Program-made: the position numbers and the translations under genes | Shown here: in pieces, positions 23,767 to 33,706 of the stretch | Numbering within the stretch: position 1 is the first letter of the stretch | Layout: the number at the start of each line of letters is the position of its first letter | Assembly: GCA_019096155.1 (NCBI GenBank) | Contig: JAHCVI010000004.1 | Coordinates: 1,488,001-1,552,000 of the forward strand | Origin: Staphylotrichum longicolle | Taxonomy: Eukaryota; Ascomycota; Sordariomycetes; Sordariales; Chaetomiaceae | Reading direction: 5' to 3' | Length of the DNA: 64,000 nucleotides | The notes under the pieces: generated by a model | The model's database searches: none | Seen by the model: only the letters and a program-made list of their open reading frames with translations | What the model was told of the DNA's origin: nothing

Positions 23767-23947
23767 ACACAACAACCCCCCTGTCCCTGGTGTTTTTTTC
23801 TAACAGTCCACTCTCGCGGCCGTAGACTTCTCCAGCCCTACTCTTGCTACCCCGCCGCCCTATTCTTCAATCCCGCCGGCAGTTCGTGCTGGACGCGGTT
23901 TTTCATCTCTTCTCAACCGTCTGCCGTCGTCGAACCAGAAGCGCACA

Positions 23948-25468
23948 ATGGGGTCCAACAACCTCCGCCAGCTCAACATTGACAACATCAACCCGCATGT
24001 GCGGGAAGCCAAGTATGCCGTCCCGGGTGAGCTGGCCGTCAGGTCCGAGGAGTACCGTGCCCTGCTAGCTGCTGGGTCGACCAAACTGCCTTTCAAGCAG
24101 GTCATCTCGGCCAACATCGGCAATCCCCAGCAGCTCGACCAGAAGCCCCTCACCTTCTTCCGCCAGGTCCTCAGCATCCTCGAGAACCCGGCCCTGCTCG
24201 AGAAGAGCGATGTCTTGGTGAACCAGCTGGACTACAAGCCCGACGTGCTGGAGCGCGCCAAGAGGTTGCTGGCTGCCGTCGGCTCCGTTGGTGCCTACAG
24301 TGCCAGCAACGGCGCCCCTGCCATCCGCCAGAGCATCGCCGACTTTCTCGAGAGTAAGTTTCTCGACCCGTGAGCTGGGATATGTTGTGACTCACAAATA
24401 CTGACTACGCTTACAGGGCGAGATGGGTTTCCTGCCGACCAGGCCAACATCTACCTCTCGGCTGGTGCCTCTTCGGGTGTCAACACCCTCCTCCACGTCA
24501 TCTGCGCCAATGACAAGTCTGGCATTCTTGTCCCCATCCCTCAGTACCCCTTGTACACCGCCTCCCTCAGTGTCCTAAATGCCGCCTGCGTGCCGTACCT
24601 CCTGGACGAGCACCGGAACTGGGGCACCAGCCTGGAGACCATCAAGGCCGCCCGCGAGAAGGCCAAGGCTGAGGGCATCAATGTCCGCGCCATTGTCATC
24701 ATCAACCCCGGCAACCCCACCGGCGCCTCCCTGCCCGAGGAGGATATCCGCGCCGTGATCGAGTACGCCAGCCAGGAGCGTCTCGTCATCCTCGCCGACG
24801 AGGTCTACCAGACCAATGTCTTTGTCGGCGAGTTCATCAGCTTCAAGCGCATGCTTCGCCAGATGCAACAGGAGCAGCCCGGCAAGTTTGACCAAGTCGA
24901 GCTGGCCTCTCTCCATTCCGTCTCCAAGGGCATGGTCGGCGAGTGCGGCCACCGCGGCGGCTACTTTGAGCTCGTCGGCTTCGACCCGGAGGTCCAGGCC
25001 GAGATCTACAAGTTCGTCTCCATCATGCTCTGCGCCCCCGTCATCGGCCAGTGCCTCGTCGAGCTCATGGTCAACCCGCCCCGCGAGGGCGAGCCGTCAT
25101 ACGAGCTCTACACCAAGGAGTACAACGCCATCTTCAACGGCCTGCGCGAGCGCGCCACCGCCCTGCACAAGGCCTTTGAGCAGATGGAGGGCGTCGAGTG
25201 CGGGGCGCCCCAGGGCTCCATGTACCTCTTCCCCACCATCAAGCTGCCCCCGCGCGCCTGCGAGGCCGCCGCCGCCGAGGGCCGCACCCCGGACGAGTTC
25301 TACTGCATGCGCCTGCTCGAGGCCACGGGCGTGTGCGTCGTGCCGGGCTCCGGCTTCGGCCAGAAGGAGGGCACCCTGCACTTCCGCACCACCTTCCTCG
25401 CCCCCGGCACCGAATGGGTCGGGAGCATCGTCAAGTTCCACAACGACTTTATGAACCAGTACCGCTGA
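23948..25468 (+). CDS. Alanine aminotransferase (PLP-dependent, class I/II)
   Basis: The enzyme interconverts alanine + 2-oxoglutarate with pyruvate + glutamate. Two exons (23948-24353, 24417-25468; intron GTAAGT...TTACAG, 63 nt) give 485 residues. The start reads MGSNNLRQLNIDNINPHVRE, typical of the ALT family. Other hallmarks are YALRGE-like KYAVPGEL, the cofactor-contact segment NPGNPTGA, the LADEVYQ motif, and the Schiff-base lysine in SVSKGMVGECGHRGGY near residue 306. The C terminus FLAPGTEWVGSIVKFHNDF is complete. No mitochondrial presequence is evident at this start, so a cytosolic form is likely. Possible control by amino-acid starvation is suggested by the TGACTCA sites. Confidence 0.94.
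24388..24394. promoter_or_regulatory. Second TGACTCA motif, in the aminotransferase intron
   Basis: A perfect palindromic-core heptamer lies within the only intron of the gene. Its significance is uncertain, because a specific 7-mer is expected by chance several times in 64 kb over both strands. Confidence 0.2.
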
Positions 25469-26222
25469 GTTTTTTTCCCTCCAAACCGCAGATTGAGTGC
25501 GCGGGTTGCGCTTGGACAGGTCGCAAAATGGATGGATGAACGGATGGATTGATGGATCGGATACCAACAGTTGATTAGCCGGAAGCAACGCATAGCATTG
25601 CATGCCTTGGTTTTTAGTGTTTAGGTGGTGCGCGTTGGGTTTGGAGAGTTCCCCTGAAAAATTGAAGGCTGTCTATACCCTGCTCATGGTTTTTTTTTCT
25701 TTCTTCAGTTTCCTTTCGCCTCGAATTGGTCTTGATTTTTTCTGTCTCGGCTTGATTTAGGTTGTCTTGGATTCTGACTTTGGCAAGAGAAAAGGAAAAA
25801 AAAGGAAACAGTGCATAAAACATGGCGATGATTTAGCATGTACAAGAGAATGAAATCTTGATACAATAAAAAGGGCCAAAGAAGAAAGGCTTCGTCAAAT
25901 CTGGTCGTCCGCCGCATCTACTCAAGTCGAAATCATGCCATCCCTGGCCCTTCTCTACCTTTCTCTCAGGCTACCCAGATATCGTCCACCACGTCCTCAA
26001 GCCACAGCACAGCACACGATACCCCTTTCCACAACGTGCCGATACACAGAGGGAACAGCAACGACACGCCACATCCGCAATTCCATCTCAACGTATTCGT
26101 ACAAGTGCGCATGTATTATGCTCTACTCTGCTCTAGCAACACAGAACAGACAAATATTTTGCATCCGGTGTCCTCGTTCTCAAAATTGCTCTAGTCTCTC
26201 TTCTACTCTTCCCCCCCTAGTC
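25469..26222. other. Convergent 3' region
   Basis: No gene is supported between the aminotransferase and RPN7 stop codons. The sequence is T-rich around 25690-25800 and carries an AATAAA at 25865-25870 on the plus strand. Confidence 0.5.
25865..25870 (+). terminator. Candidate AATAAA polyadenylation signal
   Basis: An exact AATAAA lies about 400 bases after the aminotransferase stop. Fungal poly(A) signals are degenerate, so this is only a candidate. Confidence 0.3.
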
Positions 26223-27854
26223 CTACGCGCGCTCACTTCCCCTCAACCGCACGGCCTGGCCGTACTTTTGCAGCTTGGTGATGAGCTGGTCGCCCTGGCG
26301 CACCACGTCCTGGTACTGCTTGTTCTTGTCGTCGGGCCGGTTCGTCTCGATGACGCCGTGGCCGGCGACGCGGTCAATGGTGCAGGGGATGCGGCCGGCG
26401 GCGATGAACTTGGCGAGGTCGCTACCATAATATTAGCATCGGATTCTTCTGCAACATGGGCGGAAAGAGGGAGAAAAAAGGGGGTGGGGGTGTGCCATAC
26501 CGATCCAAAAAGTCCACCGTCACACCAAAGTCATTCGCCATGCTGTCCAGTCCCACGACGCGGTAGCTCTGCAGCAGCTGCTGGTACGCGCGCAGGCGCA
26601 TCTCGCGGATGAACCAGCCCTTGTGCTCGTGCAGGTAGCGGTCCTGCGTGAGGAACTGCTCCTCGACGAGCGCCAGCGCCTGGAAGAAGAGCTTGTACCG
26701 CCCGTTGTACAGGCTCGAGACAAGCTGCGCGAGCGGGCCGAAGTCGACCGCCATCTCCGTCTCGGGCTGGTCGACGGTGCTGCCGAGCGTGGTGAGGTTG
26801 ACGGCCGTGATCTTGGCGGCGGACGGGGTGGCGGTGCTGACCGAGGTGCTGCTGTCTTGCATCTCGGCGTCGGCGCCCGGGCCGGCGGAGATGGCGCCCG
26901 TCAGCGCGAGGAGCTTGTCTTCTCCGTCGCCGAGGATAGCGCGGATCTCGGGGGCGTCGACGACCTTGGACTTGAAGTCGACGCGCTTGAGCGAGACGGA
27001 ACCCGCGAGCACGGCGTAGATGACCAGGTTGCTGTAGGTGCAGAGCTCGTACGAGGTGAAGGTCGACAGGCTGTCGAGGAGGAGGGGCGCGGCGAGGTTG
27101 TAGCTGCGAACGGTAAGCAGGTAAAGACCCTCGTAAGCCTTGAGACGGTTGCGCCGGTCCCAGTCACCGCCGCTCTCGACCAGCGTCTTGGCGCGCTCGA
27201 CGTGCTTCTTGACGAGGTGCTTGTCGCCGTAGAAGAGACCCATCCGGATGATGGCAAGCACGAGATCGATCTTGGTACCGAGGATGCCCGTCTTCTCAAA
27301 CACGTCTTCGTATGCGGCAATGGCTTTCTCCTGTAGGAATAGCAGGTCAGTCACATTCTCCAGGGCAAGATGCTGTCCAGACGACCACGACGCACCTTGT
27401 CACCAACCCGGGCCCAGAACTCGGCCCTCTTGCCCCGCGCAGCCTGGATCTCGGTGTCGCCGGCCTTCTCCACCGCTTCGTCCTCCTCCTTCTGGATATC
27501 CGCCAGCTCCTGGTCGTTTTCGGCCTGCAGCGACTGGTACAGGGCCTCGTCCCAGGGCAGGTTTATGCTGGCGGTTGGGCTCCGGGTCGCGATCATGCCC
27601 ACGAGGCTGCTCTTCCTGCTAAGCGGCTTGCCCGAGACATTCGCGCCACCCTCGCCAACTGCATTGAGAATACCGTCTAACGGGTGTGCGAGGTAGCGGT
27701 AGAAGGGGGCCATCTTGTGCTCCGAGATGGCATCCTGGAGGGTCTTGGCGGCGGACTGTTGCGCCGTCTTGGCAGCGTATGGGTTGGTGAGGGTAAAGAC
27801 GTGCTGGGCGAGTGGCAGCTGCGGCCACTTCGCGTACTGCAGGTCTGAACCCAT
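26223..27854 (-). CDS. RPN7: 26S proteasome regulatory subunit RPN7 (PSMD6)
   Basis: RPN7 is a lid subunit of the 19S regulatory particle. Three exons (27854-27396, 27330-26501, 26421-26223) encode 495 residues. The introns are 65 nt (GTGCGT...CTACAG) and 79 nt (GTATGG...GGTAG). The helical N-terminal half contains AEFWARVGDKEKAIAAYEDV, typical of RPN7/CSN1 proteins. The C-terminal PCI domain includes the LAKFIAAGRIPCTIDRVAG type segment, in which the winged helix ends. A Ser/Thr/Ala-rich insert at roughly residues 310-340 (around EMQDSSTSVSTATPS) is longer than in yeast. It is divergent to ABD1 (647 bases between starts). The PCI sequence and gene size favour RPN7 over COP9 CSN1. Confidence 0.93.
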
Positions 27855-28501
27855 GGTGGTCGGTGGGTTGTGTGGATGTGGGAGGTGCGAAGAGCGAAGT
27901 GGGATGGTCGGAGAGGGAGGGAACAAGGGCAGCTGTTGGATTTGGAGGTCGCTTGTTGTTGGTTTGAGAGGGTAATCTGATCTGGGGATGTTGTCGGTTG
28001 CACACTGGACTATTGCTAGTCGAATCGCCGGAAGTTGTTTGCGGCACAAAGGGGGCCGTTGCTGTTGATGGAATGCAGATGCAAGATTCAAGTTGAAGAT
28101 GGAACAGCTTGGGTTGGTTGCTCGAGAGCTCCCAGCGAAGCAGTGGTTGGCTCGAGCGTGGCCCGCAAGGCTACAGAGCTCGCGTCACTGCATTGCGGTT
28201 GACAGGGCCCCAAAAACGCCAAAACATGATTCGCTGCGGCAAACCAGGGCGGAGCCGCCTATCCCTGCAAGTGAGCGGGCTGCAATCCGCCCGGTCTCGC
28301 CTTCTTGTTGCTGATTCTCCAACTTCTCGTTGAACTTGAAAGAAGCACCAAAAAGAACCATCTTTCCTGCCAATCTCGACTCTTTCTCTATCCTTGCAAT
28401 TTCTGACGGCAGAATTGAAGAGCACAACGAACCAACTTCTCATTCCTCAGAGATTCACTTAATTCACCCGCTCTCAGTCCATCTCCCGCTCGAAGATCGC
28501 C
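27855..28501. other. Divergent promoter region, RPN7 / ABD1
   Basis: No gene is supported. This 647-base interval must hold the promoters and leaders of two housekeeping genes. Confidence 0.5.
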
Positions 28502-29944
28502 ATGGCCGGCGATCACGACAACGACGACCTCCCCCAGCCGTTCGACGCGAAGAAGCTAGCCGCCGCCAAGAAGCGACAGCGGTCCGCCTCACCCAGCGGA
28601 AGCGGAAGCGCAAACGCCTCGGGTGACGCCCCTCGCAAACTCAAGCGACCCGGCCAGCGAGCCCGCATCAGTGAGGCCGAGCGCGAGCAGATCCGCCAGC
28701 GCGCCCTCGACCGCGACCGGCAGATTCAGCAGCAGCAGGCGGCGGAGGAGTTAAGACAACGCTCGGCGATCAACGACGTTGTGCGCGCACATTACAATGC
28801 GGTTCCGGAGCGAGGCCGCGAGTGGCGCAAGACAGACAGCCGGATCAAGGGCCTGAGGTCATTTAACAATTGGGTCAAGAGCTGCATCATTCAGAAGTTT
28901 TCGCCCGATGAGGATCACTCGCCGGGAGCGAGGGAGCGGGGGATCAGTTCCGGAAACAAGCTGCTCGTGTTGGACATTGGGTGTGGCAAGGGCGGCGATC
29001 TGTTCAAGTGGCAGCAGGCGCCGCAGACAGTGGACCTTTACGTCGGTTTGGACCCCGCTGAGGTCTCAATCGACCAAGCACGGGAGCGCTACCGAAGTAT
29101 GGCAAATCGTGGGGGCGGCGGTGGCCGGGGCGGCAGGGGCGGCCACAACCGTCGCCCCCCGCGCATCTTCGATTCCCGCTTCCACGTCAAAGACTGTTTC
29201 GCCGAGTCGATCGGCGACATTGACATCGTCCGGCAGGTTGGGTTCTCGGCCTCAAACGTCAGCAGCAGCCGCGGCTTCGACGTCATCAGCATGATGTTCT
29301 GCATGCACTACGCCTTCGAGACGGAGGAAAAAGCGCGGCAGATGCTCAAGAACGTCTCTGGCGCCTTGCGCAAAGGCGGCCGCTTCATCGGCTGCATCCC
29401 CAACTCGGACGTCATCACCGCCAAAGTCGCCGCCTTCAACCAGCGCATGGAGGCAAAGAAGAACGCCAAAGCCGCCACCGCAGAAGCCGCCACCACCCCT
29501 TCCCCCTCTCCCCCAAAAGAAACCGAAGACGGCGAGCTCGAAGAAGGCGAGCAGCGCGAGGAAGGCGAAGCCGAAGAAGAGACAGCCTCGTGGGGCAACG
29601 ACATCTACCGCGTGCGCTTCCCCGGCCCGACGCCCGCCGACGGCATCTTCCGCCCGCCGTTCGGGTGGAAGTACAACTTCTTTTTACACGAGGCCGTCGA
29701 GGAGGTGCCCGAGTACGTCGTGCCGTGGGAGGCCTTCCGCGCCCTGGCCGAGGACTACAACCTGGAGCTGCAGTACCACAAGCCGTTTGGCGAGGTGTGG
29801 GAGACGGAGAAGGACGACCGCGAGCTCGGCGCGCTGAGCGAGCGCATGGGCGTGCGGGACCGGTCCACGGGCGATTTGCTTGTCAGCCCCGAGGAGATGG
29901 AGGCCGCAGGTTTCTATGTAGCGTTTTGTTTCTATCGGGTGTGA
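28502..29944 (+). CDS. ABD1: mRNA cap guanine-N7 methyltransferase (ABD1)
   Basis: This nuclear enzyme transfers a methyl group from S-adenosylmethionine to the 5' cap guanosine of pre-mRNA. It is a single exon of 480 residues. A charged N-terminal extension (about 95 residues) is followed by the catalytic domain. Key pieces are HYNAVPERGREWR, SFNNWVKSCII, the SAM motif VLDIGCGKGGDLFKW near residues 156-170, VGLDPAEVSIDQAR, and MMFCMHYAFE. Two inserts are unusual: a Gly/Arg-rich stretch near residues 202-216 and an acidic stretch of about 50 residues near 320-370. The end, VAFCFYRV, is complete. It converges on GEM1. Confidence 0.94.
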   Translation: MAGDHDNDDLPQPFDAKKLAAAKKRQRSASPSGSGSANASGDAPRKLKRPGQRARISEAEREQIRQRALDRDRQIQQQQAAEELRQRSAINDVVRAHYNAVPERGREWRKTDSRIKGLRSFNNWVKSCIIQKFSPDEDHSPGARERGISSGNKLLVLDIGCGKGGDLFKWQQAPQTVDLYVGLDPAEVSIDQARERYRSMANRGGGGGRGGRGGHNRRPPRIFDSRFHVKDCFAESIGDIDIVRQVGFSASNVSSSRGFDVISMMFCMHYAFETEEKARQMLKNVSGALRKGGRFIGCIPNSDVITAKVAAFNQRMEAKKNAKAATAEAATTPSPSPPKETEDGELEEGEQREEGEAEEETASWGNDIYRVRFPGPTPADGIFRPPFGWKYNFFLHEAVEEVPEYVVPWEAFRALAEDYNLELQYHKPFGEVWETEKDDRELGALSERMGVRDRSTGDLLVSPEEMEAAGFYVAFCFYRV

Positions 29945-30566
29945 GGGGCCCTTCAAAACAGGGTGGTTTAGTTGAGGTGAACGACTATCAAAATGGAGCC
30001 AAGAGCGTCCTCAATCTCCATTCAGAAGGCGGCGTTATAGGTGCGCAAACGCCATTCTGGTATTTCGAACCACCGATATCTTGGAAGGTGGACAAAGTTG
30101 CCTGACCAAGAAAGGATCCGCGGACCGTTATCCAGTAGTAAGACATGAATCGAGATACCCCAAGCTGCTCACAGTTGCCCGTGACGACCAAAACTGCACC
30201 TCAAACCTCAAGAACAAGATCCCACCGCCCAACTCACGGCGTATTACAGCTAAGATTAAACACTAAAACGCTACGCTAGCTACAAGGTTATAGAGGAGTG
30301 TGTCTGTGGGTATCATAATCCCGTCTCCCACCTCCAACCAATGGGACCCAAAAACCAGAGGGCAGCTTCCCAGCGACACGTACGGTGCATAATATGAGGG
30401 AAGCCACATCGCCGGTCTCTATCCCTCCTCCCATCCATTCACCCATCCATCCATCCAACCAATGAAATGACTCCGCCAGATGCATCCCCCCCCCCTTTCC
30501 TTCATACGGGTCCTCCTCAAACCAACCCGACCGGATCGCTTATCGATACATTCCCACCCCCATGTT
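29945..30566. other. Convergent 3' region, ABD1 / GEM1
   Basis: No supported gene is present. The stretch is non-coding between two stop codons. A TCCA/GGAT-type short repeat is visible near 30430-30465. Confidence 0.5.
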
Positions 30567-32506
30567 CTACATGGAGTTCGTCGACCGCCTCCAGATCATA
30601 AACGCCGCCAGCGCGGCGCACGCCGTCGCGCCCAGCGCCATGTACAAGCTGGTGCGGTCCGGCGGCTCCTCCGACTTGGGGAAGGCGGTGCTCGGGTTGG
30701 TCGCGGCCTCGGCGAGCGCGACAAACAGCTCGCTGATGCTGTGCCAGGTGACGCTCACGTGCAGCGGCGCCGACATGTTGAGGGCGGCCGTGTAGGCGTC
30801 GGGCTGCAGCTCGCTGCGCTGCGTCGTCTTGTCGCGGTCGGCCTTGAGCGCCGTGTAGATGGCCGGCAGCTCGTCGAGCTGCGGGTAGCGCTTGCGCAGG
30901 TCGACGATGTGGGCGAACGAGTCGGGCTCGGACGAGTCGTAGGCGTAGCAGATGAGGTCGCACGCGTCGAGCTTGGCTTGGTTCTCGAGGATGGCCGGCT
31001 CGAGCTCGCCGAGCTCTTCGAGGATGAGGTAGCACTGCTTGCCGCCGTGGAGCTCGACGCTGTTGACAGCGCGGCGGGGTTTAATAGTTGGGTGATAGAG
31101 GGAGTCGAATGGCCGGTTAAGGAAGGCGTCGAGGAGAGAGGATTTGCCGGCGGAGCCAGAGCCGAGGATGTAGCAGAGGACGACGTTGCGTTCGACGCGA
31201 CCGGGTCGGCGCCTCCGTTTCCGGGGCTTTGTCACCTTGAGGGCGGCGGTTGTTGAGTCGCGTGCGTTTGGTCCCTCGAAACCTAGGTATGCGAGATATT
31301 CCAGTGTAGTTTTGGGTTCGAGGAAGGTTGTCATGCTCCATTGTGCGAGCCATCCCTGGAGAGTGATGTGACCAGCCTCGTTGCGGACGGTGGAGGAGGG
31401 GAATGATGTTTCTACCCAGGAGGGTGGCAGCCCGGGGGTGGGGGCAAACAAAGCAGCCAGTTCCTGATCGTTGAGTCCGCCGTCGTTGTCCTTGTCGAAC
31501 GTCAAGAAGAGATCCATGAAGAAGCGGTAGCCTGCTGGGCTGAGTTCTGCCGAAGCATAGTCTGGGACATCGAAACGAGGCTGGAGGAAGCTGTCTTCAA
31601 GGCTCAAGCTGTCCGTGTAGTGATGTTTTCTCAGAATAATCCAAATCGTCTCATGGCGCCCCTTCTCGGCGTACAGCTTGTTCAGCTGGAGAAAGCCGTG
31701 CAGGTCCAGCCCCTTCTCGGTGCTGGAAGTTGGCACCGCCTTGCTAACGGTGGCCTTGATATTCTCCAGCTCGCCTGGCGACAGTGGCTTGTCAAACGAT
31801 TTGGCCTGGAACTCGTGCATCTCCTCGTCGTTGAGGTAGCCGTCCTGGTCCTTGTCGCACAAGTAGAACACCCTCTTCAACGCCGCCATGCATGCCGGCT
31901 TCAGCTGGCCCTCCTTGTGGTCGTAGAGAGGCGCTATCGGGTGGGTGACGGCTTTCTGGCAGAGGTAGAAGACGTCGATAACATTGTGCTGTTCCTTGGC
32001 ACTGGTGCGGATGCACGAGTCGATCTCCCTGAACTCGGCCATGACCGGCAGCATCTCCTCCTCAATCACCTGGGGCGTGCTGCCCGACCCTGCCAGGTCT
32101 GACTTGTTGGCGCACAACACGACTGGGACGTTGACCCCCAGGGAGCGGAAATATGGCATCCAAAAGAGGGCGACGCGCTCGTAGCTGTAGTGGTCCGAGT
32201 AGACCAGCAGGATGACGTTGCATTTTCGAATCTCTTTGCGCAGGGTGGTTCGGTCTTGAGGCCGGGCCGATGTGTCGACGATAGTGGTGGTGACATTTTC
32301 GGGGGTGCCGATGGTCGGGGGAATGGTGACCTGGGGCAGCACGGACTGGATCTTATTGGAGACGAAGACGTCCTTGACGAGCGAGGCAATCAGGCTGGAC
32401 TTGCCCGTCCCCTCGTCGCCGCAGACGCAGATCCGGACCGCTGTGCTTGTCAGCAAGACTTGAACGCCCCATGGCGGAAAGGCCGGAAGCTGGTACCTGT
32501 GGACAT
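30567..32506 (-). CDS. GEM1: Mitochondrial Rho GTPase GEM1 (Miro)
   Basis: GEM1 is a tail-anchored outer mitochondrial membrane GTPase and regulator of ER-mitochondria contacts. The predicted length is 627 residues, as in other fungi. Exon 1 is only 10 nt (32506-32497, ATG TCC ACA G). After a 56-nt intron (GTACCA...CACAG), exon 2 (32440-30567) continues to give MSTAVRICVCGDEGTGKSSL. The first GTPase has a P-loop near residues 11-19 and NKSD near 115. Two EF-hand loops follow, DKDQDGYLNDEE near 199 and DKDNDGGLNDQE near 319. The second GTPase has GSGSAGKSSLL near 430. The C terminus has a hydrophobic anchor (ATACAALAAFMIW) followed by basic residues. It is divergent to creC. Confidence 0.95.
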
Positions 32507-33706
32507 TTTGTCTGCTCGGTATTCTCCGCTTCTTTCAGGTCTTCTCTCTGAGGTCTTCTCTCTGAGGCCTTCTCAGCGCGATGCCATGGCCATCGGGGTG
32601 TCGATCTGGAATCTGGAAGAAAACGAGTAGATCGAGACTGATCAAGAACTAGCAGCAGCGGAGAGGGGCAAGCAAAATCCCGCGGCAATCAACAATCAAT
32701 GGCGGCACAAGCGGATTGGGTCAGGCCATCGTGGGCTTGCGGTTGCTGGGCTTCGGTGTTGAGATCAGGTCGCCAGCTTGGCACCTTTTTCGGGGCTAGC
32801 TCCCAAGCCCCGCAAGTTGACGTCTCCAGGTCCCCTGCTGCCCATCTGCATTGGCTGCAAGCCCGCAGCACCCCCACAGACATCTGCTGGTCCACGCCTG
32901 CATGTCGCTTTTGCAGACTTTCCGTCTGCGACAAACAGCGCTTGTTTTTAAATCAACCTGGAGACAAGGGCATCATCGGATCAGAAAAGTAAATGCATCC
33001 TACATCTGGACAGCAGCCCGTATATTTTTACCTTAAACGTGCCTACTTCACTGGCTCCGGGCCCCCCGGGTATCCAGGACGGTGGGGCTTGCGATCGAGC
33101 TGGGCTCTGCAGTGGTGTGCAGTGAAGGACAGCCGTCCATGGATGGACCAGTCTTCCACAAACATCAGCGCGACCGACGAGACCAGCCCTGTCAGTCAAG
33201 CATTGGTTTGCTGAGTCCTGGCGAGAACAGCCGGCCACTCTGTAAGACCAGAGGATATCGAAAGAGCCTCCCGTGATGGAGGAACAGTTGGCTGTCGGAA
33301 TGGGTTGCTGCTCAGTCTGCTCTTTAACCTTTACCCCACACGCTCCCGTCGTGCCGTCGATCCCCGGTCGTCCCAGACTCGCGGCCAGCAGGATGCTACC
33401 CCTGTCGCCGCTCTCTCGGCCCTTGACCCTGACCGTTCGATGTTACGGCGCCAGTTCGGGCGGATCTCCATCGGTTCCTGACGACGTTGGTGATCTTCGT
33501 ACTGCTCTCTTCCACCATCCTGCATCGTGTCGTTGCCTGTCCAAGTCTCTCCCGCTCTCCAGAGCGTCTGCAAGCCTCCCGCTGATAACGTTTCCTTGCT
33601 GGGCCTACCTATCGATCTTGGCGCTGTGTCACTGCCCTGAACCCCCGCGCATTCGACCGCACCCCGGCAGGCCAAGTAGGGCTGGAAGCCACCGACCGTA
33701 GCCGCT
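32507..33706. other. Divergent promoter region, GEM1 / creC
   Basis: This interval of 1.2 kb has no supported gene. Short open frames at 32699-32992 and 33273-33701 look random. A tandem 14-bp repeat (AGGTCTTCTCTCTG) occurs at 32537-32564 in the presumed GEM1 leader. Confidence 0.45.
32537..32564. repeat. Tandem 14-bp direct repeat
   Basis: Two exact copies of AGGTCTTCTCTCTG lie 31-58 bases upstream of the GEM1 start codon, in the presumed 5' leader. A partial third copy follows. Confidence 0.8.

Larger units (their letters stand above)
21898..23947. other. Long divergent promoter region, bL33m / alanine aminotransferase
   Basis: This stretch of 2.05 kb has no supported gene. Open frames such as 21822-22532 on the minus strand have atypical composition. 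It contains a CGT trinucleotide run at about 21983-22014. Pyrimidine-rich sequence and a TGACTCA site lie in the 250 bases before the aminotransferase start. Confidence 0.45.
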
